From: an uncultured Lachnospiraceae bacterium
GTDB lineage: Bacteria > Bacillota > Clostridia > Lachnospirales > Lachnospiraceae
DNA length: 26,448 bases
Direction of reading: 5' to 3'
Assembly: GCA_946538445.1 (NCBI GenBank)
Contig: CAMNGO010000006.1
Span: 1 to 26,448, forward strand
Part shown: piece after piece, positions 1-7,608 of the stretch
Numbering within the stretch: position 1 is the stretch's first letter
How the letters are laid out: each line of letters starts with the position of its first letter
The notes under the pieces: model-generated
The model's database searches: none
What the model was told of the DNA's origin: nothing
What the model saw: only the letters and a program-made list of their open reading frames with translations
Position numbers and translations under genes: made by a program

Positions 1-1158
1 TTTGAGACGGTGAAAGAGCAGATCGAGCAGATCATGCTGGAGGAGGTTCCGGGTGATCATCGCAGTCTGGATACGGTGGACCTGTGGACTCTGCTGGCTG
101 AGGCAGAGAGCCTGCCGGCCTTCTATGACATCATCCGGGAGTACCGGGATGATTTCAAGGAAGGAGCAAAACGTTTCGGTCAGTGTCTGGAGGAAGTGAT
201 CCAGGAAGAATACGGCTATTTTGATAAAGCCGCCTGGTTTTTGAGAGATATCGGATGCCTTCACTGTGAAGCGCAGTTCTCCAAGATCCGTGCCGGAAAA
301 GCCATCGTGACGAGAGAGTGGCTTCTGCGTTTCTGTATCGCTCTGCAGCCATCCATCGAATCCATCGAGAAACTGCTGGCCAAGGCTCAGATGGCTCCTC
401 TGGGTATCACCCCGGTGGAGATGATCATTGAGATGATCGCAAAATATAAAGCGGATTCTCTGGCCAACAGCCAGGAATTATGGATCCTGATCGAATCGGC
501 AGCCCAGACTCTTCAGAAGAAGGGTTATGAGATGAATGAAGACCTGTGCAGAAAGTACAATTCCGTCTATGAACTGACCCCTCTCCAGAAATGGTGGATC
601 TGTGTCAGCATCGGCAAACAGCTGAAAAACCTGGAATCCATGAAGGATTACGGTTATGAGAAAACCGGTTATGCCAGGTATTCCTCCGTGGATCGCCTGC
701 TTTTTGATGATGTGAATCGTAACCGGAAGAACCAGGCCTTCAAGAATGCAGGTACGGATGCCTGGGAGAGCCCGAAGACCTGGCAGGAATACCAGCCCTG
801 GGATTTTCCCAATCTGGCCGCATCGAAAAATGTACCTTCGGATGCCCTGGAGATGGAGAAATTCGAAGACTATTGTTACATGAGAAAGCCGAACAAATTT
901 TCAAAAGACTTTCGGATGAATGATATCTATTATTTCGGAGCACTCTTGTACTCCATCTGGACAGGCCGGTGTTATCAGAAAGATTTTGATGATGTCATGG
1001 CCGAGAACATGGCTCTGGAGATGGAGAGAGCAGGTCTGGACGGAAGTTCTCTGCTTGAGATGCTTCGGCTGAATCTCGGGGAAGAGGCCTGCTACCATGA
1101 AACTGCCAATCTTGATCACATGCTGGATGCTTTGGATCAGATGAAGAAAACCTGCTGA
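1..1158 (+). CDS. Unrecognised protein with HTH-like segment and kinase C-lobe-like tail; 5' end open at window edge
   Basis: The frame is open to base 1, and the first possible start, GTG at 10, has no convincing ribosome binding site, so the gene probably begins outside the window. Numbering from that GTG gives 382 residues. I do not recognise the family. Residues 90-132 (FSKIRAGK, then LLRFCIAL, then IEKLLAKAQMAPLG) have the spacing of the XRE-like fold used by small HTH proteins. Residues 302-320 (MNDIYYFGALLYSIWTGR) resemble the helix F segment of a protein kinase C-lobe (DIYSxGxxLxxxxTG), and the last 40 residues could be helices H-I. No HRD, DFG or nucleotide-binding Lys is seen, so if kinase-derived it is not catalytic. 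It precedes an FHA/kinase/phosphatase cluster, which makes a phosphosignalling adaptor plausible. The coding call is firm; the domain readings are inference. Confidence 0.8.
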   Translation, partial: FETVKEQIEQIMLEEVPGDHRSLDTVDLWTLLAEAESLPAFYDIIREYRDDFKEGAKRFGQCLEEVIQEEYGYFDKAAWFLRDIGCLHCEAQFSKIRAGKAIVTREWLLRFCIALQPSIESIEKLLAKAQMAPLGITPVEMIIEMIAKYKADSLANSQELWILIESAAQTLQKKGYEMNEDLCRKYNSVYELTPLQKWWICVSIGKQLKNLESMKDYGYEKTGYARYSSVDRLLFDDVNRNRKNQAFKNAGTDAWESPKTWQEYQPWDFPNLAASKNVPSDALEMEKFEDYCYMRKPNKFSKDFRMNDIYYFGALLYSIWTGRCYQKDFDDVMAENMALEMERAGLDGSSLLEMLRLNLGEEACYHETANLDHMLDALDQMKKTC

Positions 1159-1197
1159 TATCATCATCATTTGTAAAAAATCAGGAAACAGGCTCCT

Positions 1198-1226
1198 TTG
1201 AGCCAACCCTCATAATATGTTATGCT
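1198..1226 (+). promoter_or_regulatory. Possible promoter before the FHA gene
   Basis: TTGAGC (1198-1203) and TATGCT (1221-1226) are spaced by exactly 17 bases, each matching the sigma-A consensus at four positions. A small perfect hairpin (GGCTC 1191-1195, GAGCC 1200-1204) overlaps the -35 box. If used, transcription would start near 1233, inside the outer stem of the leader hairpin described next. The call rests only on pattern matching. Confidence 0.3.
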
Positions 1227-1277
1227 CCTGTCAGATAAAAAAGCCACCTCGGCTTTTGGAAAGGCAGGAGTTTTTTT
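1225..1277 (+). terminator. Nested hairpin plus T7 tract that also contains the FHA gene's ribosome binding site
   Basis: An outer 8-bp stem pairs CTCCTGTC (1225-1232) with GGCAGGAG (1263-1270), with one G-U pair. It encloses an inner perfect 7-bp hairpin, AAAAGCC (1239-1245) with GGCTTTT (1251-1257). Seven T residues follow (1271-1277), ending exactly at the ATG of the FHA gene. The right arm holds the only visible Shine-Dalgarno (AGGAG 1266-1270). It can be read as a terminator for the upstream gene, a translation-masking structure, or both. Confidence 0.6.
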
Positions 1278-1886
1278 ATGTCAATCATATCTCAGGCAGC
1301 CATTGTGCTTTTGATCGTTCTTACCGTTGCCATCATCTCTTACGCAAACAAGGGTCTGCGCTATGCCCAGGAAGAAGGAGAACATTTTGTGGATGAATGG
1401 GCTTTAAAACAGGCGAAGATCGAAGAGCAGAAGAGAAGAATCGCCATGGAAAGAAGCAGGTCAGAAGATCATTCTCATAACAGAAAAACGCAACAGCCAA
1501 AAAGCCCCGGGAGAAATCCTGTTCCGGGTGATGTGCCACAAAAAAATGTGACACATAAGATCTTAAGCCGTTACAGGCTAACCGTAAAAGACGAGGAGAA
1601 GAAAGTGATCTGCACGGCAGATGTGGACCACTATCCTTATACCATCGGCCGAGACAGATCCAATGATCTGGTATTGGATGATATCTATGTGGCCAGAAAA
1701 CATGGTGTCATCCTGGAGGAAAACGGACAGACCATCCTGAGAGATCTGGGAAGTCAGAATGGTATCTATGCCGGAGGAAAGCAGGTAGCAGAATATCTTC
1801 TCCAAAAGGAAGGGCATCTCTACATCGGTACCTATGAAATCATTGTAACAGAGACCGGGCACCGCAGTCAGCCTACGAGGGTATAG
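1278..1886 (+). CDS. Membrane-anchored FHA-domain protein
   Basis: This 202-residue protein has one N-terminal membrane segment (about 5-22), a charged helical linker (about 28-60), a Pro/Ser/Lys-rich stretch, and a C-terminal FHA domain (about 98-192). FHA domains bind phosphothreonine peptides, so it probably gathers substrates of the nearby kinase at the membrane. The FHA signature is visible as G124-R125, S128-N129 and N161-G162. The usual SxxH motif reads ARKH (139-142): the Ser that normally contacts phosphate is Ala, and the Thr after NG is Ile. Binding may therefore be weaker or altered. The stop is two bases before the next start, so it is translationally close to the FtsW-like gene. 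The order FHA, RodA/FtsW, PBP matches actinobacterial cell-wall operons. Confidence 0.9.
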   Translation: MSIISQAAIVLLIVLTVAIISYANKGLRYAQEEGEHFVDEWALKQAKIEEQKRRIAMERSRSEDHSHNRKTQQPKSPGRNPVPGDVPQKNVTHKILSRYRLTVKDEEKKVICTADVDHYPYTIGRDRSNDLVLDDIYVARKHGVILEENGQTILRDLGSQNGIYAGGKQVAEYLLQKEGHLYIGTYEIIVTETGHRSQPTRV

Positions 1887-1888
1887 CT

Positions 1889-3451
1889 ATGAGTAACAAA
1901 CATGTAAAAAGGGGTCTGACCCCCTCCGGTGTTTCTACGGGGGAACGAATCAGCTGGGAGTGCCAGAGAGCATTTTATTCTTGTTTAAGAAGTCCGGTTT
2001 TGGCGGTGATACCGCTCCAGATTGCAGGTATGCTTTTTGTATCTCCGAAAGGGGCCGGGCAGATCTATCTGGATCTTCTTCCATTGCTGATACTGATTAC
2101 CCTGGCTTCAGTATTTTTTGTATGTCTGGTTCAAGGGAATCAGAAAATATTGCTGCTTACCATGATTCTTCTGACAGTGGGGACCATGCTCCAGAGCCTC
2201 TTTAAGGCGGAGTACATCGCCAAGAATCCGGAGAAGAGCTCCGCCGGTTCCCTCACTTTGGGACTGCAGCTTCAATATATCGCTGCCATGCTGCTGGCTG
2301 TTCTGACAGGAATCCTCTATTGGAACCTGCGGGAGTGTTCCAGCCTGAAGATGGCGGAATTCCTGACAATCGTATCTTTATTCCTCTCGGTCTTTACCCT
2401 GATTTTTGCGAAGAGCGTGGGAAATGTAAGGAACTGGATCGTGATCGGAGGTTTCTCTTTTCAGACGACCGAGTTGATAAAATTACTCTACCTGTTCATC
2501 TCTGCCGCTCTGCTGGGAACAGTGGAACGGCCCAAAAAAGGGAGACTGGCATGGTTTTATCTGATTTCATTTATCATGATGGGATTCCTGGTAATACAGA
2601 GTGAGTTTGGTACCCTTCTCCTTCTGCTCATGGTATTTATGACTTATCTCTTTCTTTTTGTTCCGGATCTCAGGGTCTTTGGGATCACGGCAGTATCCAT
2701 GGGTATTTTTTCCACTTTACTGACATTTCTGGGAATCCGGTTGGAGAGATGGGCAACAGCGGGGAGTTCCCTGGGAACCAATCCCCTGGCAAGAAAATAT
2801 ATAGCCAATTTTCAGAAGATCGCGAACCGTGTGATCTACTGGATGCATCCGGAGAAAGATCCTCTGGGCCAGGGATATCAGCTGATAAAGGCCAGGGAAT
2901 CCATCGTGCTGGGTGGATGGTTCGGAACCTCCTCGGTAACCGACCTTCCGGTCAAGACCAGTGACCTGGTTTTCCCTGCACTGATCCAGAGATGCGGCAT
3001 GATCTTTGCCCTCCTGGTTTTCCTTGTGTTTATTCTCCTCTGGCTGGAAGGAATGAAAGCATGTCTGAGGAAGAAAGACAAATACCATCGGATGATGGCT
3101 GTGGGACTTGTTTCCATGTTTATTAACCAGACCATCATCATCATTGCAGGAAGTACCGGGCTGTGTCCCCTGACCGGAATCACCCTACCTTTCATATCCA
3201 GCGGAGGAAGCTCCCTGGTGGTGAGTTTTATGCTGATGAGCCTGCTTCTATGTATTTCAGGAAATATTTCATGGAAAGGACAAAGCAGTGAAGAGATTGA
3301 ATTTTTTGAGAAGAGCACAAATTGTGCAAAGCGTGTCTTTGCTTTTGGTCATCGTCATGTTCGTGGCCTTGTTCCGGATCTCCGCCCTGGTGCCGGGAGT
3401 CTCCCAGACAGCAGATCAGCAAAAAGCAGAAGCAAAGCAGGCGGAGTATGA
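1889..3451 (+). CDS. FtsW/RodA/SpoVE-family peptidoglycan glycosyltransferase
   Basis: This is a polytopic membrane protein with about ten hydrophobic segments between residues 36 and 458. Family marks include the FQTTE segment (191-195, for FQPSE), a GYQ loop (329-331), a GG-x-FG turn near 342-346, D359 in a TSDL context, and PLTG...LPFISSGGSSL (427-443). The equivalent Asp is essential in SEDS glycosyltransferases, which polymerise lipid II with a class B PBP partner; that partner is encoded next. The usual EE-x-G after the Asp motif reads QRCG (367-370). The start is ATG 1889 with GAGG at 1877-1880. The frame runs 164 bases into the PBP gene, and residues after about 462 are rich in Arg, Ser, Gly and Pro and look like out-of-frame translation rather than protein of the family. 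It is likely a dedicated SEDS enzyme rather than the main RodA or FtsW. Confidence 0.92.
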   Translation: MSNKHVKRGLTPSGVSTGERISWECQRAFYSCLRSPVLAVIPLQIAGMLFVSPKGAGQIYLDLLPLLILITLASVFFVCLVQGNQKILLLTMILLTVGTMLQSLFKAEYIAKNPEKSSAGSLTLGLQLQYIAAMLLAVLTGILYWNLRECSSLKMAEFLTIVSLFLSVFTLIFAKSVGNVRNWIVIGGFSFQTTELIKLLYLFISAALLGTVERPKKGRLAWFYLISFIMMGFLVIQSEFGTLLLLLMVFMTYLFLFVPDLRVFGITAVSMGIFSTLLTFLGIRLERWATAGSSLGTNPLARKYIANFQKIANRVIYWMHPEKDPLGQGYQLIKARESIVLGGWFGTSSVTDLPVKTSDLVFPALIQRCGMIFALLVFLVFILLWLEGMKACLRKKDKYHRMMAVGLVSMFINQTIIIIAGSTGLCPLTGITLPFISSGGSSLVVSFMLMSLLLCISGNISWKGQSSEEIEFFEKSTNCAKRVFAFGHRHVRGLVPDLRPGAGSLPDSRSAKSRSKAGGV

Positions 3452-4655
3452 AAGAGAATACAAGAGAGGCTCCATATTGGACCGAAAGGGAACAGCTATA
3501 GCCTGGACGGAAGAAGCCGGAGGGAGCAGACAATATCTGGACGGAAAAGCCTTCTCTAATTTCCTGGGATACCAGTCCAAGATCTATGGGAACTACGGGA
3601 TTGAAAAGACCATGAATCAGTATCTGGTCCATTCATCCTCCCCTTCCTCCGATAAGAGAGGGGCGAACCTTACCCTGACCATCGATGCGAAACTGCAACA
3701 GACAGCCTACGATAAGATGAAGGAATATAAAGGGAGGGGTTCGCTGGTGGTCCTGGATGCCCGCAGCGGAGAGATTCTGGCTCTGGTATCCACCCCCACC
3801 TATAATCTCAAAAAACTGGAGAAACAGTGGGAGAAGATCAATGAGGCGGAGGGAATCCTCCTCTCCAATGCCTATCAGAATGCCGTGGTACCCGGATCCG
3901 TCTTTAAACTGGTGATCTCCAAGGCTATTCTGGAAGAAGGCCTGGAGCACGAGACTGTAAATGACAAGGGCTCCCTTAAGGTGGATGGGCAGACCATCCA
4001 TAATTACAATGGAAATGCCTACGGAACCATTGATTATTATGAAGGTTTCGTCCATTCTTCCAATGTATATTTCATGGACCGGGGGCTTAAATTAGGAAAC
4101 CGGGCAATTCAGAGAGCCGGGGATGCTTTTTTGTTGGGGCAGGATATTCCCCTGGATTTCACAACGTTGCATTCCACCTTCTCTGTGAATGACGCCTCAA
4201 AAAATGAGCTGGCAGCCACTTGTTTCGGGCAAGGAAATACCACGCTGACTCCTCTGCAGATGGCCATGATCACACAGGCCATCGCCAACGGAGGGAAGAT
4301 GAACAAGCCTTACCTGTTTGCCTCAGCGGTAAATGGAAAGGGAGATCAGGTTTATGAGGGCAGCAGCCAGATATTGGCCCAGACCATGGAGGAAGAGACG
4401 GCGGGAAAGATCCGGGATGCCATGGTGGAGGCAGCGGATTCCTACGGATTGACAAATGACTATGGACAGATAGCGGCGAAGACCGGAACCGCTCAGAGAG
4501 GAGACGGTAAAAACAATGCCTGGATGGTAAGCTTCGCACCGGCTGAGGATCCCAGATATGTGATCGTAGCCAATAAATTAGGCACCGGGGACATCGGAAA
4601 AACCCTGGCGCCTTTGTTGGAAAGTTTATATCAGAGTCTTCTCCATGAGGGCTAG
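3288..4655 (+). CDS. Class B penicillin-binding protein (PbpA-like transpeptidase)
   Basis: This is a 455-residue D,D-transpeptidase that cross-links peptidoglycan outside the membrane. It has an N-terminal membrane anchor (about 11-33), a short non-catalytic region with the GSILDRKG motif (61-68), and a transpeptidase domain (about 150-450). The catalytic motifs are intact: SVFK with S204 and K207, SSN with S257 and N259, and KTG at 398-400. At 455 residues it is short for class B PBPs and close to actinobacterial PbpA in layout. The start is GTG 3288 with AAAGGA at 3275-3280, inside the end of the FtsW-like frame. Its last 30 bases overlap the 3' end of the convergent kinase-like gene, with no terminator between them. 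With the upstream SEDS protein it forms an enzyme pair for wall synthesis. Confidence 0.95.
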   Translation: MKRLNFLRRAQIVQSVSLLLVIVMFVALFRISALVPGVSQTADQQKAEAKQAEYEREYKRGSILDRKGTAIAWTEEAGGSRQYLDGKAFSNFLGYQSKIYGNYGIEKTMNQYLVHSSSPSSDKRGANLTLTIDAKLQQTAYDKMKEYKGRGSLVVLDARSGEILALVSTPTYNLKKLEKQWEKINEAEGILLSNAYQNAVVPGSVFKLVISKAILEEGLEHETVNDKGSLKVDGQTIHNYNGNAYGTIDYYEGFVHSSNVYFMDRGLKLGNRAIQRAGDAFLLGQDIPLDFTTLHSTFSVNDASKNELAATCFGQGNTTLTPLQMAMITQAIANGGKMNKPYLFASAVNGKGDQVYEGSSQILAQTMEEETAGKIRDAMVEAADSYGLTNDYGQIAAKTGTAQRGDGKNNAWMVSFAPAEDPRYVIVANKLGTGDIGKTLAPLLESLYQSLLHEG

Positions 4656-5327
4656 ATAATCCTTCAGGTACAGGTGACCGGAAGGGTGGAGACCCGTCTG
4701 GAGAAGCAGGTAGAAAGAGGAGGATTGGAAAGAATCTTCCTTTCCTGTCATCAGCTCCTGCATCAGAAGGGACAGTTCCTGTATCAGGAGCTGATTTCCC
4801 TTCAGAGCGGGATCCAGATGATAAGAGAAACGCAGAGGATAATCCGGGTGAGGATTCCTCCGGAAATAGTAGCAGAAGGTGAAATCCAGCAGGATGATCT
4901 GCGGGGATTCTTTCTCCCCCGATACCAGAATATTGGAAGGATTAAGATCGGTATAGAGGATTCCGTGATCCAGGAGATAGAGCAGAACCCGGCCGGTACG
5001 GTACAGGATCTTCATCAGTTCATCCCGGCTGCACACATACTGATCCAGGGGAATGCCACCGGAACAATCTTCCATGCACAGTGTCAGATAGCTGCCCTCC
5101 CGGTCCGGGTAAGAAAAGTTTTCGCTGATTCCGTAATAAACCGGCAAGGAGGGGGATTTCAGAGTGCATAAAGATTCATATTCATCATAAAAAGCCTGTC
5201 TAACTGCAGCGTCTTTTGTTATAATACTCTTTAGAACATACCGACGTGCCCCATCTGTGGCACGGTATAACAGAATGTTTTTCTTTTTCTGATAAAATGA
5301 AATGCTAGTGAATTGTTCTGGAAACAT
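4626..5327 (-). CDS. Divergent protein kinase-like protein, opposite strand inside the cassette
   Basis: This is a 233-residue kinase-fold protein. The start is ATG 5327, preceded by GGAGG (5338-5334) at six bases; an upstream in-frame ATG at 5348 lacks such a site. Numbering from 5348, kinase landmarks appear in order: VLKS with the presumed ATP-contacting Lys, YTDLNPSNIL in place of HRDLKPxNIL (the Asp and Asn are kept, His-Arg are Tyr-Thr), and LLDFT in place of DFG. No activation loop or APE motif is clear, and the C-lobe is short. It could be a reduced active kinase or a pseudokinase. There is no membrane segment. It sits convergent with the PBP gene (30-bp overlap) and divergent from the PP2C gene. 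The + strand frame across it shows no family features. Confidence 0.85.
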   Translation of the reverse strand: MFPEQFTSISFYQKKKNILLYRATDGARRYVLKSIITKDAAVRQAFYDEYESLCTLKSPSLPVYYGISENFSYPDREGSYLTLCMEDCSGGIPLDQYVCSRDELMKILYRTGRVLLYLLDHGILYTDLNPSNILVSGEKESPQIILLDFTFCYYFRRNPHPDYPLRFSYHLDPALKGNQLLIQELSLLMQELMTGKEDSFQSSSFYLLLQTGLHPSGHLYLKDYLALMEKTLI

Positions 5328-5407
5328 GGGGGTCCTCCGGCTGGTCATTTTCCATTCAGTTTATCACAGGTTGTCATAAAAAGAAAGGCATGTCAGGAGG
5401 AGAAACC

Positions 5408-6379
5408 ATGGTTTTCTTTAGCGAATCATTACAAAATAAGCGTTCCCGGAACGAGGACAGCTGCTGCCATATGGATCTTAAGATGAACCATGAAGCCACG
5501 GTCAGCGCTTTTGCTGTGGCGGACGGCATGGGGGGGCTGTCCGCGGGAAACCTCTACGCGGAGACAGCCATATCCATCTGGTACCAGGAACTGGTAAATA
5601 TCCTCATGAGCGAGGATTTCAAGGATTGCTCCCTGGAGAATCAGATCGACAGCTTAAAGGACTTCTGCCAGGATGTGTTTGACAAGATCAATCAACGTCT
5701 ATATAAGAAGGGGATGGATGCCGGTCTCAAAGGAGGCACCACCCTCACCACAGCCATCCATTTCTGGGATACCTGGATTTTTGCCAATTGCGGGGACAGC
5801 CCCATCTATGTGATGAGGAAGGATAAACTGGAATTAATCAGCGATATCCAGAATCTGGCCTGGCAGCTGGTGAAAGAGGGGAAGACTCAGATCGGAAGTA
5901 CCCTGTTTCAACAGAATAAAAACCGGCTTCTGGAGTATCTGGGACGCAGGCAGGAGACCAGGCCTCATCTGGTCTGCCTGGAGGGAGACCAGGTCCAGTG
6001 TGTTCTCATGGGATCTGACGGAGCCTTCGGTAATATCCGCCAGGGCCATCTGGAGAAGATGATCAAAGACAAAAAGGAAAAGTCTCAGATTCTGTCCGCC
6101 ATCCTGGAATATGCCAGAAACCTGGGGGAAAATGATAACCAGACGGCATTTCTTATATTTCCCTCTCCCAGAAAGACAGAACTCCCTCCGGATCCGAATA
6201 AGGCAGTGACGGTGGTGGAAGGAAAAGACTTTATCCCCATAGAGAAGATCGGCAGCAGTGTGCCGGATGACCATTTTGAACTGTTACAGGAAGAACCGGC
6301 AAGATTCCGGACCGTGAAGGAAGAATCTTTGAAAAGCCGGTTTATGAAGATATTTGCGAAAGGCAGGGAGGAAGATTGA
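5408..6379 (+). CDS. PP2C-family Ser/Thr protein phosphatase
   Basis: This is a 323-residue cytosolic metal-dependent phosphatase that should reverse phosphorylation by the adjacent kinase. The start is ATG 5408, seven bases after GGAGG (5396-5400); an in-frame ATG at 5390 lies upstream of that site and is less likely. Motifs from 5408 are RSRNED (12-17), VADGMGG (37-43), a GGTT turn, a CGDSPIY strand, SDGAFG, and a final ENDNQ that supplies metal-binding Asp. The catalytic core ends near residue 260, and a roughly 60-residue tail of unknown role follows. Its stop overlaps the kinase start by four bases (TTGA), indicating translational coupling. Pairing with a kinase is typical of bacterial Ser/Thr signalling units. 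Confidence 0.95.
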   Translation: MVFFSESLQNKRSRNEDSCCHMDLKMNHEATVSAFAVADGMGGLSAGNLYAETAISIWYQELVNILMSEDFKDCSLENQIDSLKDFCQDVFDKINQRLYKKGMDAGLKGGTTLTTAIHFWDTWIFANCGDSPIYVMRKDKLELISDIQNLAWQLVKEGKTQIGSTLFQQNKNRLLEYLGRRQETRPHLVCLEGDQVQCVLMGSDGAFGNIRQGHLEKMIKDKKEKSQILSAILEYARNLGENDNQTAFLIFPSPRKTELPPDPNKAVTVVEGKDFIPIEKIGSSVPDDHFELLQEEPARFRTVKEESLKSRFMKIFAKGREED

Positions 6380-7596
6380 ACCGATATTTCGAAGAAGGCG
6401 ATACCTTTTTATGGATCAAAGACCGGGATTATCAGTCCGATTCCCTCAAGATATCCCTGAAGATGATCCGTCAGGTTTATCGCAAGGCCAGCAAGCAAGG
6501 GCTGATCGCTCAGGATCAGTATTCGGGAAAGAAGTACTTTGTCAAAGTGATTTTCTGTGATGAGATGGATACCATCTACGTGGAAAAGGAGAGTAAGGTA
6601 CAGCTTCATTCCCCTTTTATCATACGGATCTATGGCGGTATGCTGGATGAGAAATTAAAGAGATTTATCACTTTGCTGGAATATATCCCGGAGTGCGACC
6701 TCTCCGACCTTATGTATCAGAAAGGAATCGCCGGGGAGAACTGGAACCGGAAGATTCGCACTTGCCATAAGATTGCCATGAAGTTTCTCCATGGAATTGA
6801 TTATTATATGTCACTTTATGAGACAGATCCCATCATTCACCGGGATCTGAAACCGGAGAATCTTATGGTGTCCCCTGACGGGGCTGTGGTGAAAATCGTG
6901 GATTTCGACTGGGTTCACCTCCATGATTCCAGTCAGACCCTGCTTAACCGCAGGGAACAGAGAGGTACGCCGGGTTATGTGGATCCCCGTTACTGGAACA
7001 GCTTTGTTCCTTCCAAGACCATGGATATCTACTCTGCGGGACTGGTCCTCTTTTTCTTATATACCGGAACACACCATTTCCATGAAAATGAAGAGATACA
7101 GAGGCAGCTGGTGGGGGATTCCTATGCCTACACCCTGAAAAATATGCCGGGCATCGATGGGGAGCTTCGGCGTATTATCGCGAAAATGATTGCTCCGGAG
7201 GAGGAGCGCTATGAGGATATCCGCCAGGTGATACAAGACATGAAAGCATATCTTAAGGGGCAGGAGATTAAGATCCTCCTTCCGGAATTGCTGGAAGAAG
7301 AGGAGGAAGGGGAGGACGTGATTCGTTTTTCCTACCAGGTTGGTGACGTGATTTACCGCCCTTATGTGAAGAAATGCCGTTTTGTCCCCATAGAGATCGG
7401 GACCCGTCAGGAACGCAGCTTAAACGGAAGGATCAGTGCCCATATCCTATCCTTCTATCGGCTGGGAGACCGGATGAAAGCCCTGGTACTCCACGAAGAC
7501 TGCCACCCGGTGACCGTGAGCCATCCGGATCAGGTCAGTCAGGGGGATACCTATTCTTATGCCGGAACACAGATCAAAGTATTGCAGATTCGATAG
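6376..7596 (+). CDS. Soluble Ser/Thr protein kinase with a C-terminal beta domain
   Basis: This 406-residue protein has a kinase domain (about 28-275) and a C-terminal beta-rich domain (about 310-406). Kinase landmarks are K57 in YFVKVIF, E72, HRDLKPEN (155-162), D176 in DFD, GTPGYVDP (197-204) and DIYSAGLVL (217-225). DFG is DFD, and no glycine-rich loop of standard form is obvious. There is no membrane helix and no PASTA repeat, unlike PrkC or PknB. The tail (IEIGT, RISAH, then LVLHEDCHPVTV and GDTYSYAG) is weakly FHA-like, which would suit recruitment of phosphorylated partners; this is inference. The start is TTG 6376 with GGGAGG at 6366-6371, overlapping the phosphatase stop. Kinase identity is secure and substrates are unknown. 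Confidence 0.93.
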   Translation: MNRYFEEGDTFLWIKDRDYQSDSLKISLKMIRQVYRKASKQGLIAQDQYSGKKYFVKVIFCDEMDTIYVEKESKVQLHSPFIIRIYGGMLDEKLKRFITLLEYIPECDLSDLMYQKGIAGENWNRKIRTCHKIAMKFLHGIDYYMSLYETDPIIHRDLKPENLMVSPDGAVVKIVDFDWVHLHDSSQTLLNRREQRGTPGYVDPRYWNSFVPSKTMDIYSAGLVLFFLYTGTHHFHENEEIQRQLVGDSYAYTLKNMPGIDGELRRIIAKMIAPEEERYEDIRQVIQDMKAYLKGQEIKILLPELLEEEEEGEDVIRFSYQVGDVIYRPYVKKCRFVPIEIGTRQERSLNGRISAHILSFYRLGDRMKALVLHEDCHPVTVSHPDQVSQGDTYSYAGTQIKVLQIR

Positions 7597-7608
7597 AAGG
7601 AGGAGACT

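Noticed and set aside
4674..5171. 165-codon + strand open frame opposite the kinase-like gene
   Set aside because: It shows no family motifs, while the - strand frame has kinase landmarks in order and a strong ribosome site.
5328..5407. Divergent promoters between the kinase-like and PP2C genes
   Set aside because: Promoters are expected here, but no -35/-10 pair with acceptable spacing was found on either strand.
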